DNA from: Clostridiales bacterium
Lineage (GTDB): Bacteria > Bacillota > Clostridia > Saccharofermentanales > Saccharofermentanaceae
Assembly: GCA_017428155.1 (NCBI GenBank)
Contig: JAFRRJ010000017.1
Coordinates: 147,592 to 211,591 of the forward strand
Length of the DNA: 64,000 nt
Direction of reading: 5' to 3'
The translations under genes and the position numbers were made by a program. Under the pieces are notes generated by a model. It was not told where the DNA came from, made no database searches, and was given only the letters and a program-made list of their open reading frames with translations. Each line of letters starts with the position of its first letter. The first letter of the stretch is position 1. Of the stretch, positions 35,397-43,897 are shown piece by piece.

Positions 35397-36160
35397 CAGA
35401 CCACCTCCCTGCTGTCGAAAACAGGACCTTCCTTACAGCATCTCACGTTCTTAAATCCGTCCGGTCCGTCATCCTTGACCTTCACAGTGCAGCAAAGGCA
35501 GATGCCGGCACCGCATGCCATTCTCTGTTCCATTGAGACAAGGCAGCTCATGTTTTTATCAGAAGCCCATGAAGCTACAGCCTTCATCATCGGAATAGGA
35601 CCGACGCAGCAGATCAATGTTTTCGAGGGCTCGGAAATATCAATGGTATCAATGCCTGCTATAACAGTGCCCTTGATTCCGCAGTCACCGCAGTCAGTCG
35701 TGAGAATATAAGACGGCTTATTGAGGATCACCTGGGATGCATTCCTGAAGCCTTCGCAGACGATGACATTCTTACCCTGTGAAATCAAAGTCTCATATGC
35801 GAAATTGATCGGGAATACACCGGTTCCTCCACCTGTAAGGATAATAGTGTCGTAGCCTTCGAAGTCAAAGCCTTTGCCCAAAGGGCCAAGACAGTCGACC
35901 ATGAGACCGGGCTCGAACGATGATATCTCGGAGGTTCCCTTCCCTACGACCTTTACGCCTATATAAAAAATTCCGTTCTCCTTATCGACGCTTGCGATAC
36001 CGAAAGGTCTTTTAAGGAAAACCGTTCCTGCGGAAATATTTACAAACTGTCCGGGATAAGCTTTGGAGGCTATATCGGGACATAAGAATCCAAGATAGCA
36101 TGTATCGCTGTTAAGGAATTCTTTTGAGATCAACTTGATTTTGTATTCTTTGCGGTCCAT
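35393..36160 (-). CDS. pyrK: Dihydroorotate dehydrogenase electron transfer subunit
   Basis: A 255-residue FAD and [2Fe-2S] protein that passes electrons from PyrD to NAD. An N-terminal ferredoxin-reductase-type FAD domain (GQFVNISAGTVFLKRPFGIA), an NAD domain (IILTGGGTGVFPINFAYETL) and C-terminal Cys residues (MACGAGICLCCTVKV ... RCCKEGPVF) are all visible. Presence of pyrK defines the class 1B enzyme. Three nt from the pyrF stop. Confidence 0.95.
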   Translation of the reverse strand: MDRKEYKIKLISKEFLNSDTCYLGFLCPDIASKAYPGQFVNISAGTVFLKRPFGIASVDKENGIFYIGVKVVGKGTSEISSFEPGLMVDCLGPLGKGFDFEGYDTIILTGGGTGVFPINFAYETLISQGKNVIVCEGFRNASQVILNKPSYILTTDCGDCGIKGTVIAGIDTIDISEPSKTLICCVGPIPMMKAVASWASDKNMSCLVSMEQRMACGAGICLCCTVKVKDDGPDGFKNVRCCKEGPVFDSREVVW

Positions 36161-36163
36161 TAC

Positions 36164-37111
36164 TTATACATACTTACGGTTCTTAAGCGCACCGTTAAGA
36201 TTTTCCTTCATATCTAATGCTTCAAGTCTTGCAGCCTTACCGAAATCCTTAGGATCCATCCCGCGTGCCTTCCATGCTGTCATGATAGCTCTGGAGCTGT
36301 TAACGATTCCGCCCTTGCCGTCAGCCGTAAATCCTGCAACAGCAGCATCAGCGCCTGCGCCCTGTGCTCCGTATCCGGGAATGAGCATAAATGTCCTGGG
36401 CATGAGCTTACGAAGCTCGACAGCCTGTTCAGGCCATGTGGCACCTACTACTGCGCCTACTGATGAGAACCCTTCCTCACCAATGAGCTCTTCTCCCCAT
36501 ACGGAAACCTTGCCTGCAACGATCTCATAGAGCTTCTTTCCGTCAGCAAGCTCCTGATCCTGGAAATCACCTGCCGAAGGATTGGATGTTCTTACGAGGC
36601 AGAAGATGCCCTTACCGTCGCGCTTTGCGACATCGATGAAAGGCTTAACACCGTCGATTCCGAGATAGCAGTTTACTGTGCAGCAATCGAAGCCGCTCAT
36701 CTCCATGTTCTCGCCAAGGAGGATGTCAGTATTGCCGAGAACTGCCTCAGCATAAGCAGTTGCAGTGGATCCGATGTCGTTACGCTTGCAGTCAGCGATT
36801 ACGAGCATGCCCTTCTTCTGGGCATATCTTGTTGTAAGCAGCATCGTCTTGATAGCTTCAACACCGTACATCTCATAGTATGCGTACTGAAGCTTTAATG
36901 CCGGAACGATATCGCATGTCAGGTCGATTATCTCTTTGTTAAAAAGCCAGATAGCTTTTGCAGTTGCCTTTGCGGCTTCCTCAGGGAAAAGCTGTTCAGC
37001 ATATTCCCTGATATATTCAGGAATATAATCGAGCTTGGGATCCAGACCGATCACTGTCGGGTTATCCAGCTCAGCGATCTTTCTTACCAGATTATCAGCA
37101 AAGTTTTTCAT
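36164..37111 (-). CDS. pyrF: Orotidine-5'-phosphate decarboxylase, type 2
   Basis: A 315-residue decarboxylase converting OMP to UMP. Catalytic Lys-Asp tetrad segment ADCKRNDIGSTATAYAEAVLG near residue 90 and a C-terminal phosphate loop (LIPGYGAQG). At over 300 residues it belongs to the longer PyrF subfamily. ATG lies 17 nt inside the end of pyrC. Confidence 0.95.
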   Translation of the reverse strand: MKNFADNLVRKIAELDNPTVIGLDPKLDYIPEYIREYAEQLFPEEAAKATAKAIWLFNKEIIDLTCDIVPALKLQYAYYEMYGVEAIKTMLLTTRYAQKKGMLVIADCKRNDIGSTATAYAEAVLGNTDILLGENMEMSGFDCCTVNCYLGIDGVKPFIDVAKRDGKGIFCLVRTSNPSAGDFQDQELADGKKLYEIVAGKVSVWGEELIGEEGFSSVGAVVGATWPEQAVELRKLMPRTFMLIPGYGAQGAGADAAVAGFTADGKGGIVNSSRAIMTAWKARGMDPKDFGKAARLEALDMKENLNGALKNRKYV

Positions 37112-38354
37112 ATGTGACTTTTCCTCCCATTACCGTAAGTATTGTCTCACCGTAAAGCTTCCAGCCGTCATAAGGCGTATTTCTGGACTTTGAGAGCATC
37201 TTGTCCTTCTCGAAAACAAACTCATTCTCAAGATCGAACGCCGCAAGATCAGCGTCGTCGCCGACATTCATGCCGCCCCTTCCGAGCTTCAAGATCCTCG
37301 AAGGTGCATAGCACATCAGGTCGATGAGTTTCTCAAGAGTTATCTCTCCCGTTTTAACAAGATAAGTGTACCCCAAAGCGAAGGCTGTCTCAAACCCTAA
37401 AATACCGTTCAAAGCGACAGAAAATTCGCATACTTTCTCGTCAGCATGATGAGGTGCATTATCAGTGGCGATCGCATCGATCGTTCCATCCTTGATACCT
37501 TCTATGATCGCAAGCTTGTGCTCCTCTGTCCTGAGCGGCGGATGCATCTTGAAGTTAGTATCATAATTCTCGCAGCAGTCATCAGTAAGAGTAAAGTAAT
37601 GAGGGCATGTCTCGCATGTAACCTTTACGCCTCTTGCCTTCGCATCTCTGATCATGCGGACGCCGCCCTTTGTGGATACGTGGCAGATATGTACAGGAAT
37701 ATCAAGGTATTCGGAAAGGATGATATCTCTTGCGATCATGATATCCTCAGCCGCCGTCGGAATGCCTCTTATGCCGATTGTCGTTGAGATAACGCCTTCA
37801 TTCATTGCGCCTTCAGAAAGGCTCTTATCTTCACAGTGATTTAAGACAGGAAGATCGAAGTCTGAAGCATATTCCATGACTTTTCTCATTATGCCGGCAT
37901 TCTTGATCGGATGTCCGTCATCAGATACTGCAACGATTCCGGCTTCCTTCATGAGTCCCATCTCTGAGATAAGCTCACCGTCAATGCCTTTTGTAGCTGC
38001 CCCGATAGGATATACACGGCATTTGTCAGCTTCCTTGGCCTTCTTAATGATGCCGCTGATAACTGCAGCATTATCTGCTACAGGATTTGTGTTAGGCATG
38101 GGGCAGATCGATGTATAGCCGCCCTTTGCAGCACTTGCTGAGCCGGTTGCAATTGTCTCTTTGTATTCTCCGCCGGGTTCTCTTAAGTGACAGTGCATAT
38201 CTATAAGTCCTGGTGTAACCGTGGCACCCTTAAGGTCGATCACTCTGTCTGCCTTGTCTTCTGCAAACTCATTGGCGAACTTGCCGTCTTCGATAAATAC
38301 TTTTTTGGCTTTCTCATCACCGAAAACCTTACAATTGGTCAATAATATTCTCAC
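37095..38354 (-). CDS. pyrC: Dihydroorotase
   Basis: A 419-residue amidohydrolase closing carbamoyl aspartate to dihydroorotate. The zinc HxH motif is in DMHCHLREPGGEYKE near residue 55, with further metal ligands in LNHCED and VHICHVSTKGG, and the catalytic Asp in ATDNAPHH. Size and HLREPG mark the type I bacterial enzyme. Overlaps pyrB by four bases and pyrF by 17. Confidence 0.96.
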   Translation of the reverse strand: MRILLTNCKVFGDEKAKKVFIEDGKFANEFAEDKADRVIDLKGATVTPGLIDMHCHLREPGGEYKETIATGSASAAKGGYTSICPMPNTNPVADNAAVISGIIKKAKEADKCRVYPIGAATKGIDGELISEMGLMKEAGIVAVSDDGHPIKNAGIMRKVMEYASDFDLPVLNHCEDKSLSEGAMNEGVISTTIGIRGIPTAAEDIMIARDIILSEYLDIPVHICHVSTKGGVRMIRDAKARGVKVTCETCPHYFTLTDDCCENYDTNFKMHPPLRTEEHKLAIIEGIKDGTIDAIATDNAPHHADEKVCEFSVALNGILGFETAFALGYTYLVKTGEITLEKLIDLMCYAPSRILKLGRGGMNVGDDADLAAFDLENEFVFEKDKMLSKSRNTPYDGWKLYGETILTVMGGKVTYEKLC

Positions 38355-39280
38355 AGATTATTCCTCCTTGCCATGAGCAGGTATAAAACAGCCATTCTGA
38401 CTGCAACACCGTTCGTTACCTGTTCATTAATAACCGACTGATCGCAGTCATAAACCGCAGTCGGAAGTTCAACACCGTGATTGCACGGACCCGGATGCAT
38501 TAAGAATGCGTCGGGTTTTGCTAAAGCGAGCATCTCAGGTGTGATCGCATAGAACTTTGCATATTCGGCGATCGACGGGAAGAGTGATTTCTGCTGTCTT
38601 TCAAGCTGCACTCTAAGTCCCATGACTGCGTCGGCATCCTTGATACAGTCTGCTACTGAGTCAGCAATCCTTACTCCCATGTTCTCGATTCCTACGGGCA
38701 TCATGGTCTTAGGACCGTATACGCTTACGTTTGCACCGAGCTTTTTAAGTCCGATCGCATTGGATCTTACGACTCTTGAGTGGTAGATATCACCGCAGAT
38801 CGCGATATTCTTGCCTTCGAAAGTATCGAATCTCTCATACATCGTGAGCATGTCCAAAAGCGCCTGTGTCGGATGCTCATTCATTCCGTCACCGGCATTA
38901 ACTACTGATGCCTTGAGATAAGGAGCGATGAAATGCGGCGCGCCTGACTGGTTGTGTCTCATGATTATTATGTCAGTGCCCATCATGTCGATCGTTCTTG
39001 CAGTATCAAGGAGCGATTCGCCTTTATTTACAGAGCTTCCTGAAGTAGAGATATTGGCCGAAGCCGATCCCATATATTTGGAAGCCAGCTCGAAAGAAAG
39101 CCTTGTTCTTGTGGAATTCTCATAAAAGAGCGTTACGACTGATTTGCCCTGAAGATGTGATGTCTTCTTGTTTGCAGAAGATATAACGAGCTTCATTGTC
39201 TTAGCAGTATCAAGGATTTCCATGATCTCATCTGCGGTAAGCTGCTTCATGCCGAGGAGATCTTTACTCTTAAGTCCCAT
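38351..39280 (-). CDS. pyrB: Aspartate carbamoyltransferase catalytic subunit
   Basis: A 309-residue enzyme forming carbamoyl aspartate. Carbamoyl phosphate loop FYENSTRTRLSFELA near residue 55, HPTQALLDMLTMYE near 135 and the aspartate loop MGLRVQLERQQ near 225 are intact. No regulatory pyrI gene follows, as in other Gram-positives. Start overlaps the pyrR stop by one base. Confidence 0.96.
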   Translation of the reverse strand: MGLKSKDLLGMKQLTADEIMEILDTAKTMKLVISSANKKTSHLQGKSVVTLFYENSTRTRLSFELASKYMGSASANISTSGSSVNKGESLLDTARTIDMMGTDIIIMRHNQSGAPHFIAPYLKASVVNAGDGMNEHPTQALLDMLTMYERFDTFEGKNIAICGDIYHSRVVRSNAIGLKKLGANVSVYGPKTMMPVGIENMGVRIADSVADCIKDADAVMGLRVQLERQQKSLFPSIAEYAKFYAITPEMLALAKPDAFLMHPGPCNHGVELPTAVYDCDQSVINEQVTNGVAVRMAVLYLLMARRNNL

Positions 39281-39831
39281 TAGTTTTCCTCCTCTTTAAG
39301 CAGTATTACTCTGTCCTGACCGTCAACTTCCTTTACTTCAACATCGATGTGTTCGGTGATCGCGGTCGGCACGTTCTTGCCTACATAATCAGCTCTGAAC
39401 GGCAATTGCCTGTGACCTCTGTCTATCAATATCGCAAGCTGGATATTTGCAGGTCTTCCCATATCGAAAATATTCTCGATCGCGGCTCTCGTCGTTCTTC
39501 CCGTAAAGAGCACGTCATCTACAAGGATGATCTTCTTGTCATTGACATCAAAAGGGATATCAGTTCCGTTAACAACAGGATGTGCCGAAAGCATCGAGAG
39601 GTCGTCTCTGTAGAAGGTTATGTCAAGGATACCCATAGGAACCTTAACGCCTTCGATCTCTTCCAAGAGCTTTCTAAGCCTCATCGCAAGAGGCACTCCC
39701 CTCTTCTGGATGCCGATGATGGCAACATTCTCGAGGCCGTCATTGTGCTCAACGATCTCATGTGAAATCCTTATCAGTGCACGGGACATGGCAGCTTCAT
39801 CCATCAGTTCATGACCGGGAATCAAAACCAT
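39280..39831 (-). CDS. pyrR: PyrR, pyr operon attenuation regulator / uracil phosphoribosyltransferase
   Basis: A 183-residue PRTase-fold RNA-binding protein. PRPP motif IILVDDVLFTGRTTRAAIE near residue 95, GIQKRGVPLAMRL near 43. With UMP bound it grips a conserved loop in its own leader and favours termination. First gene of the operon, with AAGGAG then seven T before the ATG; those T residues also serve as the U-tract of the leader terminator. Confidence 0.95.
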   Translation of the reverse strand: MVLIPGHELMDEAAMSRALIRISHEIVEHNDGLENVAIIGIQKRGVPLAMRLRKLLEEIEGVKVPMGILDITFYRDDLSMLSAHPVVNGTDIPFDVNDKKIILVDDVLFTGRTTRAAIENIFDMGRPANIQLAILIDRGHRQLPFRADYVGKNVPTAITEHIDVEVKEVDGQDRVILLKEEEN

Positions 39832-39956
39832 AAAAAAACTCCTTCCTAAAGCTACATATGTGGCTATGCGCCACCCGTCCGGCTAGAGAAGGAATCCGTA
39901 AATACAAGTTATATTAACAGCCACTTACGGCCTCGCCGGACCGTTTAAAGTTTTGC
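39832..39956 (-). promoter_or_regulatory. pyr attenuator leader RNA
   Basis: About 125 nt between the promoter and pyrR. Three competing structures can be read: the PyrR hairpin, with stem bases 39927-39930 and 39941-39944; an antiterminator stem TTACGG/CCGTAA (39925-39930 with 39896-39901), sharing bases with it; and a terminator with TCCTTC/GAAGGA arms (39840-39845 and 39888-39893), an inner GTGGC/GCCAC stem and a seven-T tract at 39832-39838. The terminator arm contains the pyrR ribosome site. Confidence 0.8.
39929..39942 (-). promoter_or_regulatory. PyrR binding loop
   Basis: On the minus strand GGTCCGGCGAGGCC fits the published consensus ARUCCNGNGAGGYU at 12 of 14 positions, including the core UCC-G-GAGG. 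Only one such loop is seen; Bacillus subtilis has two further ones within its operon. Confidence 0.85.
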
Positions 39957-39963
39957 TGATAGA

Positions 39964-39992
39964 ATTCTAATCTTATTAGTCTTGAAATGCAA
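39964..39992 (-). promoter_or_regulatory. pyr operon promoter
   Basis: On the minus strand TTGCAT (39987-39992), 17 nt, TAGAAT (39964-39969). Predicted start near 39957 gives the attenuator leader above. Confidence 0.7.
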
Positions 39993-40079
39993 CAAGGATT
40001 TTGCGGCAATACATAAAAACGGCCGAATTCAAGCAATTTATGATATTACTTAAATCAGACCGCACTCACGCCCGGTTCA

Positions 40080-40133
40080 TTTTCGAGCGCTCGAAAAGGG
40101 ATAAGGCGGGAAATCGTTCTGACTTTTTATCCC
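40080..40133 (-). terminator. Terminator plus 18-bp palindrome after the LytTR-linked membrane gene
   Basis: GGGATAA (40098-40104) and TTATCCC (40127-40133) pair; the latter includes the stop codon at 40127. On the minus strand TTTT follows directly and merges into the perfect palindrome TTTTCGAGCGCTCGAAAA (40080-40097). The large 22-nt loop lowers confidence. Confidence 0.5.
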
Positions 40134-40834
40134 AACGGAATATCTAATTCCGTGATAACGTCAAGACCGTAAACATCGCCGGTTGGCTGATTAGCCTCAT
40201 GCGGAGCAGTATCATTGTAGGACGATTCTGTAATCAGGACTTTAACCACGCCGGCATTGTTTTTGTTTACTGTGATTGTCAGGAAGAAATAATATGATGT
40301 ACCACTCTTGATTTCAGGTATATATGTTGCCATGAAATAGTTCCTGGCGTTGCCTTCATCGTAACTGATCTCGCAAACTTTTTCCTGGATTTCACCTGAA
40401 ACAGTTCCTGAGACATAAAATGTTAAAGTCTCATCCTCATTATCTTTCCGGTAAACCTTACATGAAACATTATCCGCAGAAACCTTATCAATAAGCATAT
40501 AACCGATCTCATCGGGATAGTATTCACTGTCATAGCCGTCACCATAACCAACAGGAATTTCTTCAACCCCATTAGAGACCTGATGCCCGGATGTATCTAC
40601 CATAAGCATCGACAACGGAAACATAATTCCGGCAATGAGAACAAGCTGAACACCAAGCACAATAAGCGCAAAGCCCCACGGAGCTACCCATTTGCGCTTT
40701 TTGGTCTCGCCTTCCTCAAGCACTTTATTCGTGTGCTTGTCATAACAGCTCTTGTAAATAAAGAACGAAAAAACAGTTATGATCAATATAACGGGTACAA
40801 CAAATATAAATAAACCTAAAGACATACCAAACAT
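40127..40834 (-). CDS. Membrane protein of unknown function, partner of a LytTR regulator
   Basis: A 235-residue protein with two hydrophobic segments (about residues 5-27 and 52-78) separated by a basic linker, then a roughly 150-residue exposed beta-rich domain with several Asp/Gly/Tyr clusters. AAGGAG precedes the ATG. It follows the LytTR gene by 12 nt, so the two form an operon; small membrane partners are common for stand-alone LytTR regulators. Family not recognised. Confidence 0.7.
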   Translation of the reverse strand: MFGMSLGLFIFVVPVILIITVFSFFIYKSCYDKHTNKVLEEGETKKRKWVAPWGFALIVLGVQLVLIAGIMFPLSMLMVDTSGHQVSNGVEEIPVGYGDGYDSEYYPDEIGYMLIDKVSADNVSCKVYRKDNEDETLTFYVSGTVSGEIQEKVCEISYDEGNARNYFMATYIPEIKSGTSYYFFLTITVNKNNAGVVKVLITESSYNDTAPHEANQPTGDVYGLDVITELDIPLG

Positions 40835-40846
40835 AATAAACTCCTT

Positions 40847-41287
40847 CTATATCCCTATTCTGTCTCTGAAAATGTAATAGTAACTTCTTGTGACATCGAC
40901 TTTCGAGCCGTTTGCCATATGAAGAATGAATTTCTGAAGCAAAGATGACTCGATGCGACGGATCTTCTTGAGGTTAACGATCGCCGAATTGCTCACACGA
41001 AGGAACCTGTCTGCCGGCAAGACCTGTTCCAACGCTTTTAACCTGTCCCCTGAGTAATATGCACCGTCAGTTGCGTGAATAATGATGTCGTGACCCATAC
41101 TCTCGATAAAGCAGACGTCATTGACATCAAGGTAGAACTGCTGGTCTTCCCTTTTACCCGCAATATAATTAATCCCCACACCTTTGCGGATCAGAACGTA
41201 TTCAGATTCGGAATCATCCTTTATTCCCATATTAAGCAGATCTGCTCTCATCGGGTCATTGGGATCCAGCAACATCTTTATATTCAC
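40847..41287 (-). CDS. LytTR family DNA-binding regulator
   Basis: A 146-residue protein whose last 100 residues form a LytTR domain: DVNDVCFIESMGHDIIIHAT, RFLRVSNSAIVNLKKIRRIE and VDVTRSYYYIFRDRIG. It has no receiver domain; a short N-terminal arm of about 45 residues precedes it. Such stand-alone LytTR proteins act as transcription factors binding direct repeats and are often controlled by a membrane partner. GTG start at 41287, with AAAGGAG eight nt upstream. Confidence 0.88.
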   Translation of the reverse strand: MNIKMLLDPNDPMRADLLNMGIKDDSESEYVLIRKGVGINYIAGKREDQQFYLDVNDVCFIESMGHDIIIHATDGAYYSGDRLKALEQVLPADRFLRVSNSAIVNLKKIRRIESSLLQKFILHMANGSKVDVTRSYYYIFRDRIGI

Positions 41288-41408
41288 CTTCGGTACTCCT
41301 TTCCTCAGGTATGAAGATACAATAAAACAAAAGCAAAATCTCGTTTTGGGAATGAATTACACGTTTTAATGCACAGATTGCAATAATCAACAAACAACGT
41401 CTTAGGAA

Positions 41409-42329
41409 CTATAAGATGCCGATATCTTTTAAGAACTTGCCGATATATCCGGTATAAGCATCAAAACCCGCGACAAGCCTGCTTGAGGCGTGCCCGGCAT
41501 CTTCTACAAGTATAAGTTCACAGTGAGCACCGTTCATACGGGCTGCTTCGTACATTTTCTTACTGTGGTGCGGCTTGATAAACGTATCACCGGCACCGTG
41601 GATAAAAAGCACAGGATAATGGTTATTCTCAAGAGCTTTCAGAGCACATGTCTTCTTTAGATCGACTTTATATAATATCTTGCCTGCGAGATTAACCGGG
41701 TGCGCAAGAAATCCGAGATGAATATTTCCGTAGCCCTCGTGAATAACATCAAAACAACTCGTATAACCGCAGTCGGCTACAATAAAATCGACGGGCGGAT
41801 CCATCGAAGTCTCAATAAGCACGGTAGAACTTCCCATCGATTCACCGTGAAGTCCCAGGACCTTCAAATCAGTAAATCTTTTGCGCGTATCAGTGATTAC
41901 TTTAGCTAGATCTAATGATTCGATATTGCCGAGAGTGCAAATATCAGGCGCATTTGAGCCGTGACATCTTGCATCGTACATGATGCATGTAAAGCCAAGT
42001 TTCAGATAGGAATTAGCATATTTTACAGCGCCAAAGCGGCTTGATGTATGGCCGTGACATATGATCACATATCTGCCTGTTCCACGGGTATCGGCAGTTT
42101 CCGCGCTCATTACATGAAGGATGTATCCGTCCTTACCTTCAACTTCGTATTCAGTCTTATTGCAGGAATCAAAATCCAGCCAGAGACCTTTACGCTTATT
42201 CCACTCGATCTCGCGTCCGGTCTCAACAACCGTGGGCTTTATCGATCTTTTGGCATTACGCCACGAGAAAATGACGAGCCCAAAAAGTGTAATGAATACG
42301 ATTACTGATATTACAATTATCCAGACCAT
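41409..42329 (-). CDS. Membrane-anchored alpha/beta hydrolase
   Basis: A 306-residue protein with an N-terminal transmembrane segment (WIIVISVIVFITLFGLVIFS) and an exposed alpha/beta hydrolase domain. The triad is complete: Ser in GLHGESMGSS near residue 160, Asp in FIHGAGDTFI near 240, His in EDAGHASSRL near 275. The oxyanion strand reads YVIICHGHTSS. Strongly similar along its length to the protein at 44465-45451, so they are paralogs. Substrate unknown. Confidence 0.85.
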   Translation of the reverse strand: MVWIIVISVIVFITLFGLVIFSWRNAKRSIKPTVVETGREIEWNKRKGLWLDFDSCNKTEYEVEGKDGYILHVMSAETADTRGTGRYVIICHGHTSSRFGAVKYANSYLKLGFTCIMYDARCHGSNAPDICTLGNIESLDLAKVITDTRKRFTDLKVLGLHGESMGSSTVLIETSMDPPVDFIVADCGYTSCFDVIHEGYGNIHLGFLAHPVNLAGKILYKVDLKKTCALKALENNHYPVLFIHGAGDTFIKPHHSKKMYEAARMNGAHCELILVEDAGHASSRLVAGFDAYTGYIGKFLKDIGIL

Positions 42330-42370
42330 ACATGAATCTCCCGCAAGATAAGGACTTAAGCCATGGTAAG

Positions 42371-42376
42371 ATTATA
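42371..42376 (-). promoter_or_regulatory. -10 box before the alpha/beta hydrolase gene
   Basis: TATAAT on the minus strand, 42 nt before the ATG at 42329. No convincing -35 box. Confidence 0.35.
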
Positions 42377-42456
42377 TCTCATAATCAAGCGGTCTTTTTG
42401 AGATTGGCGGAAAGAACTTAAAAGGCATATACCTTATATTATTTCTCGAGAACAGA

Positions 42457-43359
42457 TCAGTCGGGACAGAGCATCATGTAGGAATCGATTACAACAAGGC
42501 AGTCAGGATCGACATGCTGCATAACATACATCATGTCAACCTGCGGAATCGCTACGCATCCCATCGTGTAATCGTTATTACCTATGCAGTGCAGGAAGAT
42601 CGCAGATCCTGCATTCGCAATACATTCCTCGTTATAGTTGATATTAAGGCAGTACTGGTAAGCCTTTGTATAGTCGATCAGGTGCTCACTCGCGCTCTTA
42701 TTGAGGTCCGGATAATCATTGATATCGACCATCTCATTATAGTGATAACCGTTCCTTGTATCACCAGACCAGTAATCGTTATCGGTTACCTTATGATAAG
42801 GAATTGCGCAGCCCGGATCGTCAGCAATACCGAAAGCCGCATTGAATCCGAATGTGCCCGTCGGCGTCTTCTTGTCTCCTTCCTTGGTCTTTCCAAGTCC
42901 ATTAAGGCCGATATAACCCTTCGTTGTCATTATCTGCTTCCATCTGCCGCTTGAATCCTTCTGATGCATCGTAACGTCAGCATTCGTGCCCTCAAGCACT
43001 GCAACGATAAATAGCTGCTCCGCGCTTCTTGCCTGCGGAAGGTCACTGACCCACGAAGGCGAATCCGGGAATTCCGATAACCAACTGGCTGTTGTAGTAG
43101 CTGAAGTTGTTGCTGAGGTGGTCGTTTTGGCTTCAGTGGTTGTGGCGGAGGGTTCCTCAGAAGATGTGGTTGCTTCGCTCGTCTGTGTCGCAGTTATCTC
43201 AGTTTCAGCTGTCGTCTCTGTTGTAGTAGTAACGGTAATAACTTCAGTACTTTCAGTCGGTTCAAGCGTGGCTTCCGTCGGAACGGGAATATTGCACGCC
43301 CCAATACTTAACACCAGCGCTCCTGCAAGCAAAATTGATAACAACTTACCTGATCTCAT
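42457..43359 (-). CDS. L,D-transpeptidase-type lipoprotein
   Basis: A 300-residue lipoprotein: signal ending LVLSIGAC (Cys at about 22), a Ser/Thr/Glu-rich linker to about 95, then a catalytic domain. The YkuD-like catalytic stretch is SAIFLHCIGNNDYTMGCVAI near residue 265-285, with His and the nucleophile Cys; the usual SxGCIR(L/M) reads TMGCVAI, so the Arg is missing. Such enzymes make 3-3 peptidoglycan crosslinks or attach proteins. Start ATG 43359 follows GGAGGT; TTG at 43365 overlaps that site. Confidence 0.82.
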   Translation of the reverse strand: MRSGKLLSILLAGALVLSIGACNIPVPTEATLEPTESTEVITVTTTTETTAETEITATQTSEATTSSEEPSATTTEAKTTTSATTSATTTASWLSEFPDSPSWVSDLPQARSAEQLFIVAVLEGTNADVTMHQKDSSGRWKQIMTTKGYIGLNGLGKTKEGDKKTPTGTFGFNAAFGIADDPGCAIPYHKVTDNDYWSGDTRNGYHYNEMVDINDYPDLNKSASEHLIDYTKAYQYCLNINYNEECIANAGSAIFLHCIGNNDYTMGCVAIPQVDMMYVMQHVDPDCLVVIDSYMMLCPD

Positions 43360-43387
43360 CAGCAAACCTCCAAGTCTTACTTGAAAG

Positions 43388-43416
43388 ATTATAACATCAA
43401 AGGTTAGGAATCGAAT
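43388..43416 (-). promoter_or_regulatory. Promoter of the L,D-transpeptidase gene
   Basis: Extended -10 TGTTATAAT (TATAAT at 43388-43393) with a weak -35-like TTCGAT about 16 nt upstream. Confidence 0.6.
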
Positions 43417-43538
43417 TATTTGGGGATTTTGTGTGTATTTGTGGTTTTTATCTTGTGGCGAACCTCGAAAAGATGATTCGGAGGTCCACCCTCGTTAACA
43501 AAGTAAACAATCCCATGGACAACAGTGCTTCTCTAATT

Positions 43539-43848
43539 GTTATTTGCGAAGCAACTCGGGCCCCAGAGATAACATAAAAGCTTCCGTATGAGTTATTTGC
43601 ATCGGGCCCCAGAGATATAAACAGAGCATCCGTACTAGTTATTTGCGCCATGGGGTCCCGAGTAAGTAATAGGGGTTCTGTACTAGTTATTTGCGTTAGC
43701 AACTCGGGCCCCAGAGATAACATAAAAGCTTCCGTACGAGTTATTTGCATCGGGCCCCAGAGATATAAACAGAGCATCCGTACTAGTTATTTGCGCTAGC
43801 AGCTCGGGCACCAGAGATAACATAAAAGCTTCCGTACGAGTTATTTGC
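43539..43848. repeat. Interspersed repeat array downstream of tRNA-Leu
   Basis: GTTATTTGC occurs seven times (starts 43539, 43592, 43638, 43686, 43740, 43786, 43840), spaced 46 to 54 bp. Three spacer types alternate in order A-B-C-A-B-A: A has CAGAGATAACATAAAAGC, B has AGAGATATAAACAGAGCAT, C is unlike either. Types A and B include the GC-rich palindrome-like GGGCCC. The roughly 100-bp A-B pair is duplicated 147 bp apart. Frames through it are open by chance and have no ribosome site. Confidence 0.8.
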
Positions 43849-43893
43849 GCAAGCAAATACTGTTCGAAGTACGGAAGCTCTTATGTTATCTCT
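43813..43893 (-). repeat. Large inverted repeat directly 3' of tRNA-Leu
   Basis: Arms of 25 bp (43813-43837 and 43869-43893) match at 24 positions. The 31-nt loop has an inner ATTTGC/GCAAAT stem (43843-43848 with 43853-43858). The distal arm is the same sequence as the type A repeats, so the arm next to the tRNA could pair with any of three copies. It starts five nt past the mature tRNA 3' end. Confidence 0.8.
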
Positions 43894-43897
43894 TTGG

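Noticed and set aside
40080..40097. 18-bp perfect palindrome as a phage or plasmid attachment site
   Set aside because: No integrase or duplicated flank is nearby; it is better explained as part of the transcript end.
43539..43848. CRISPR-like array with regularly spaced GTTATTTGC repeats
   Set aside because: The repeat core is only about 9-17 bp, spacers are themselves repeated (A and B types), and no cas gene is in the window.
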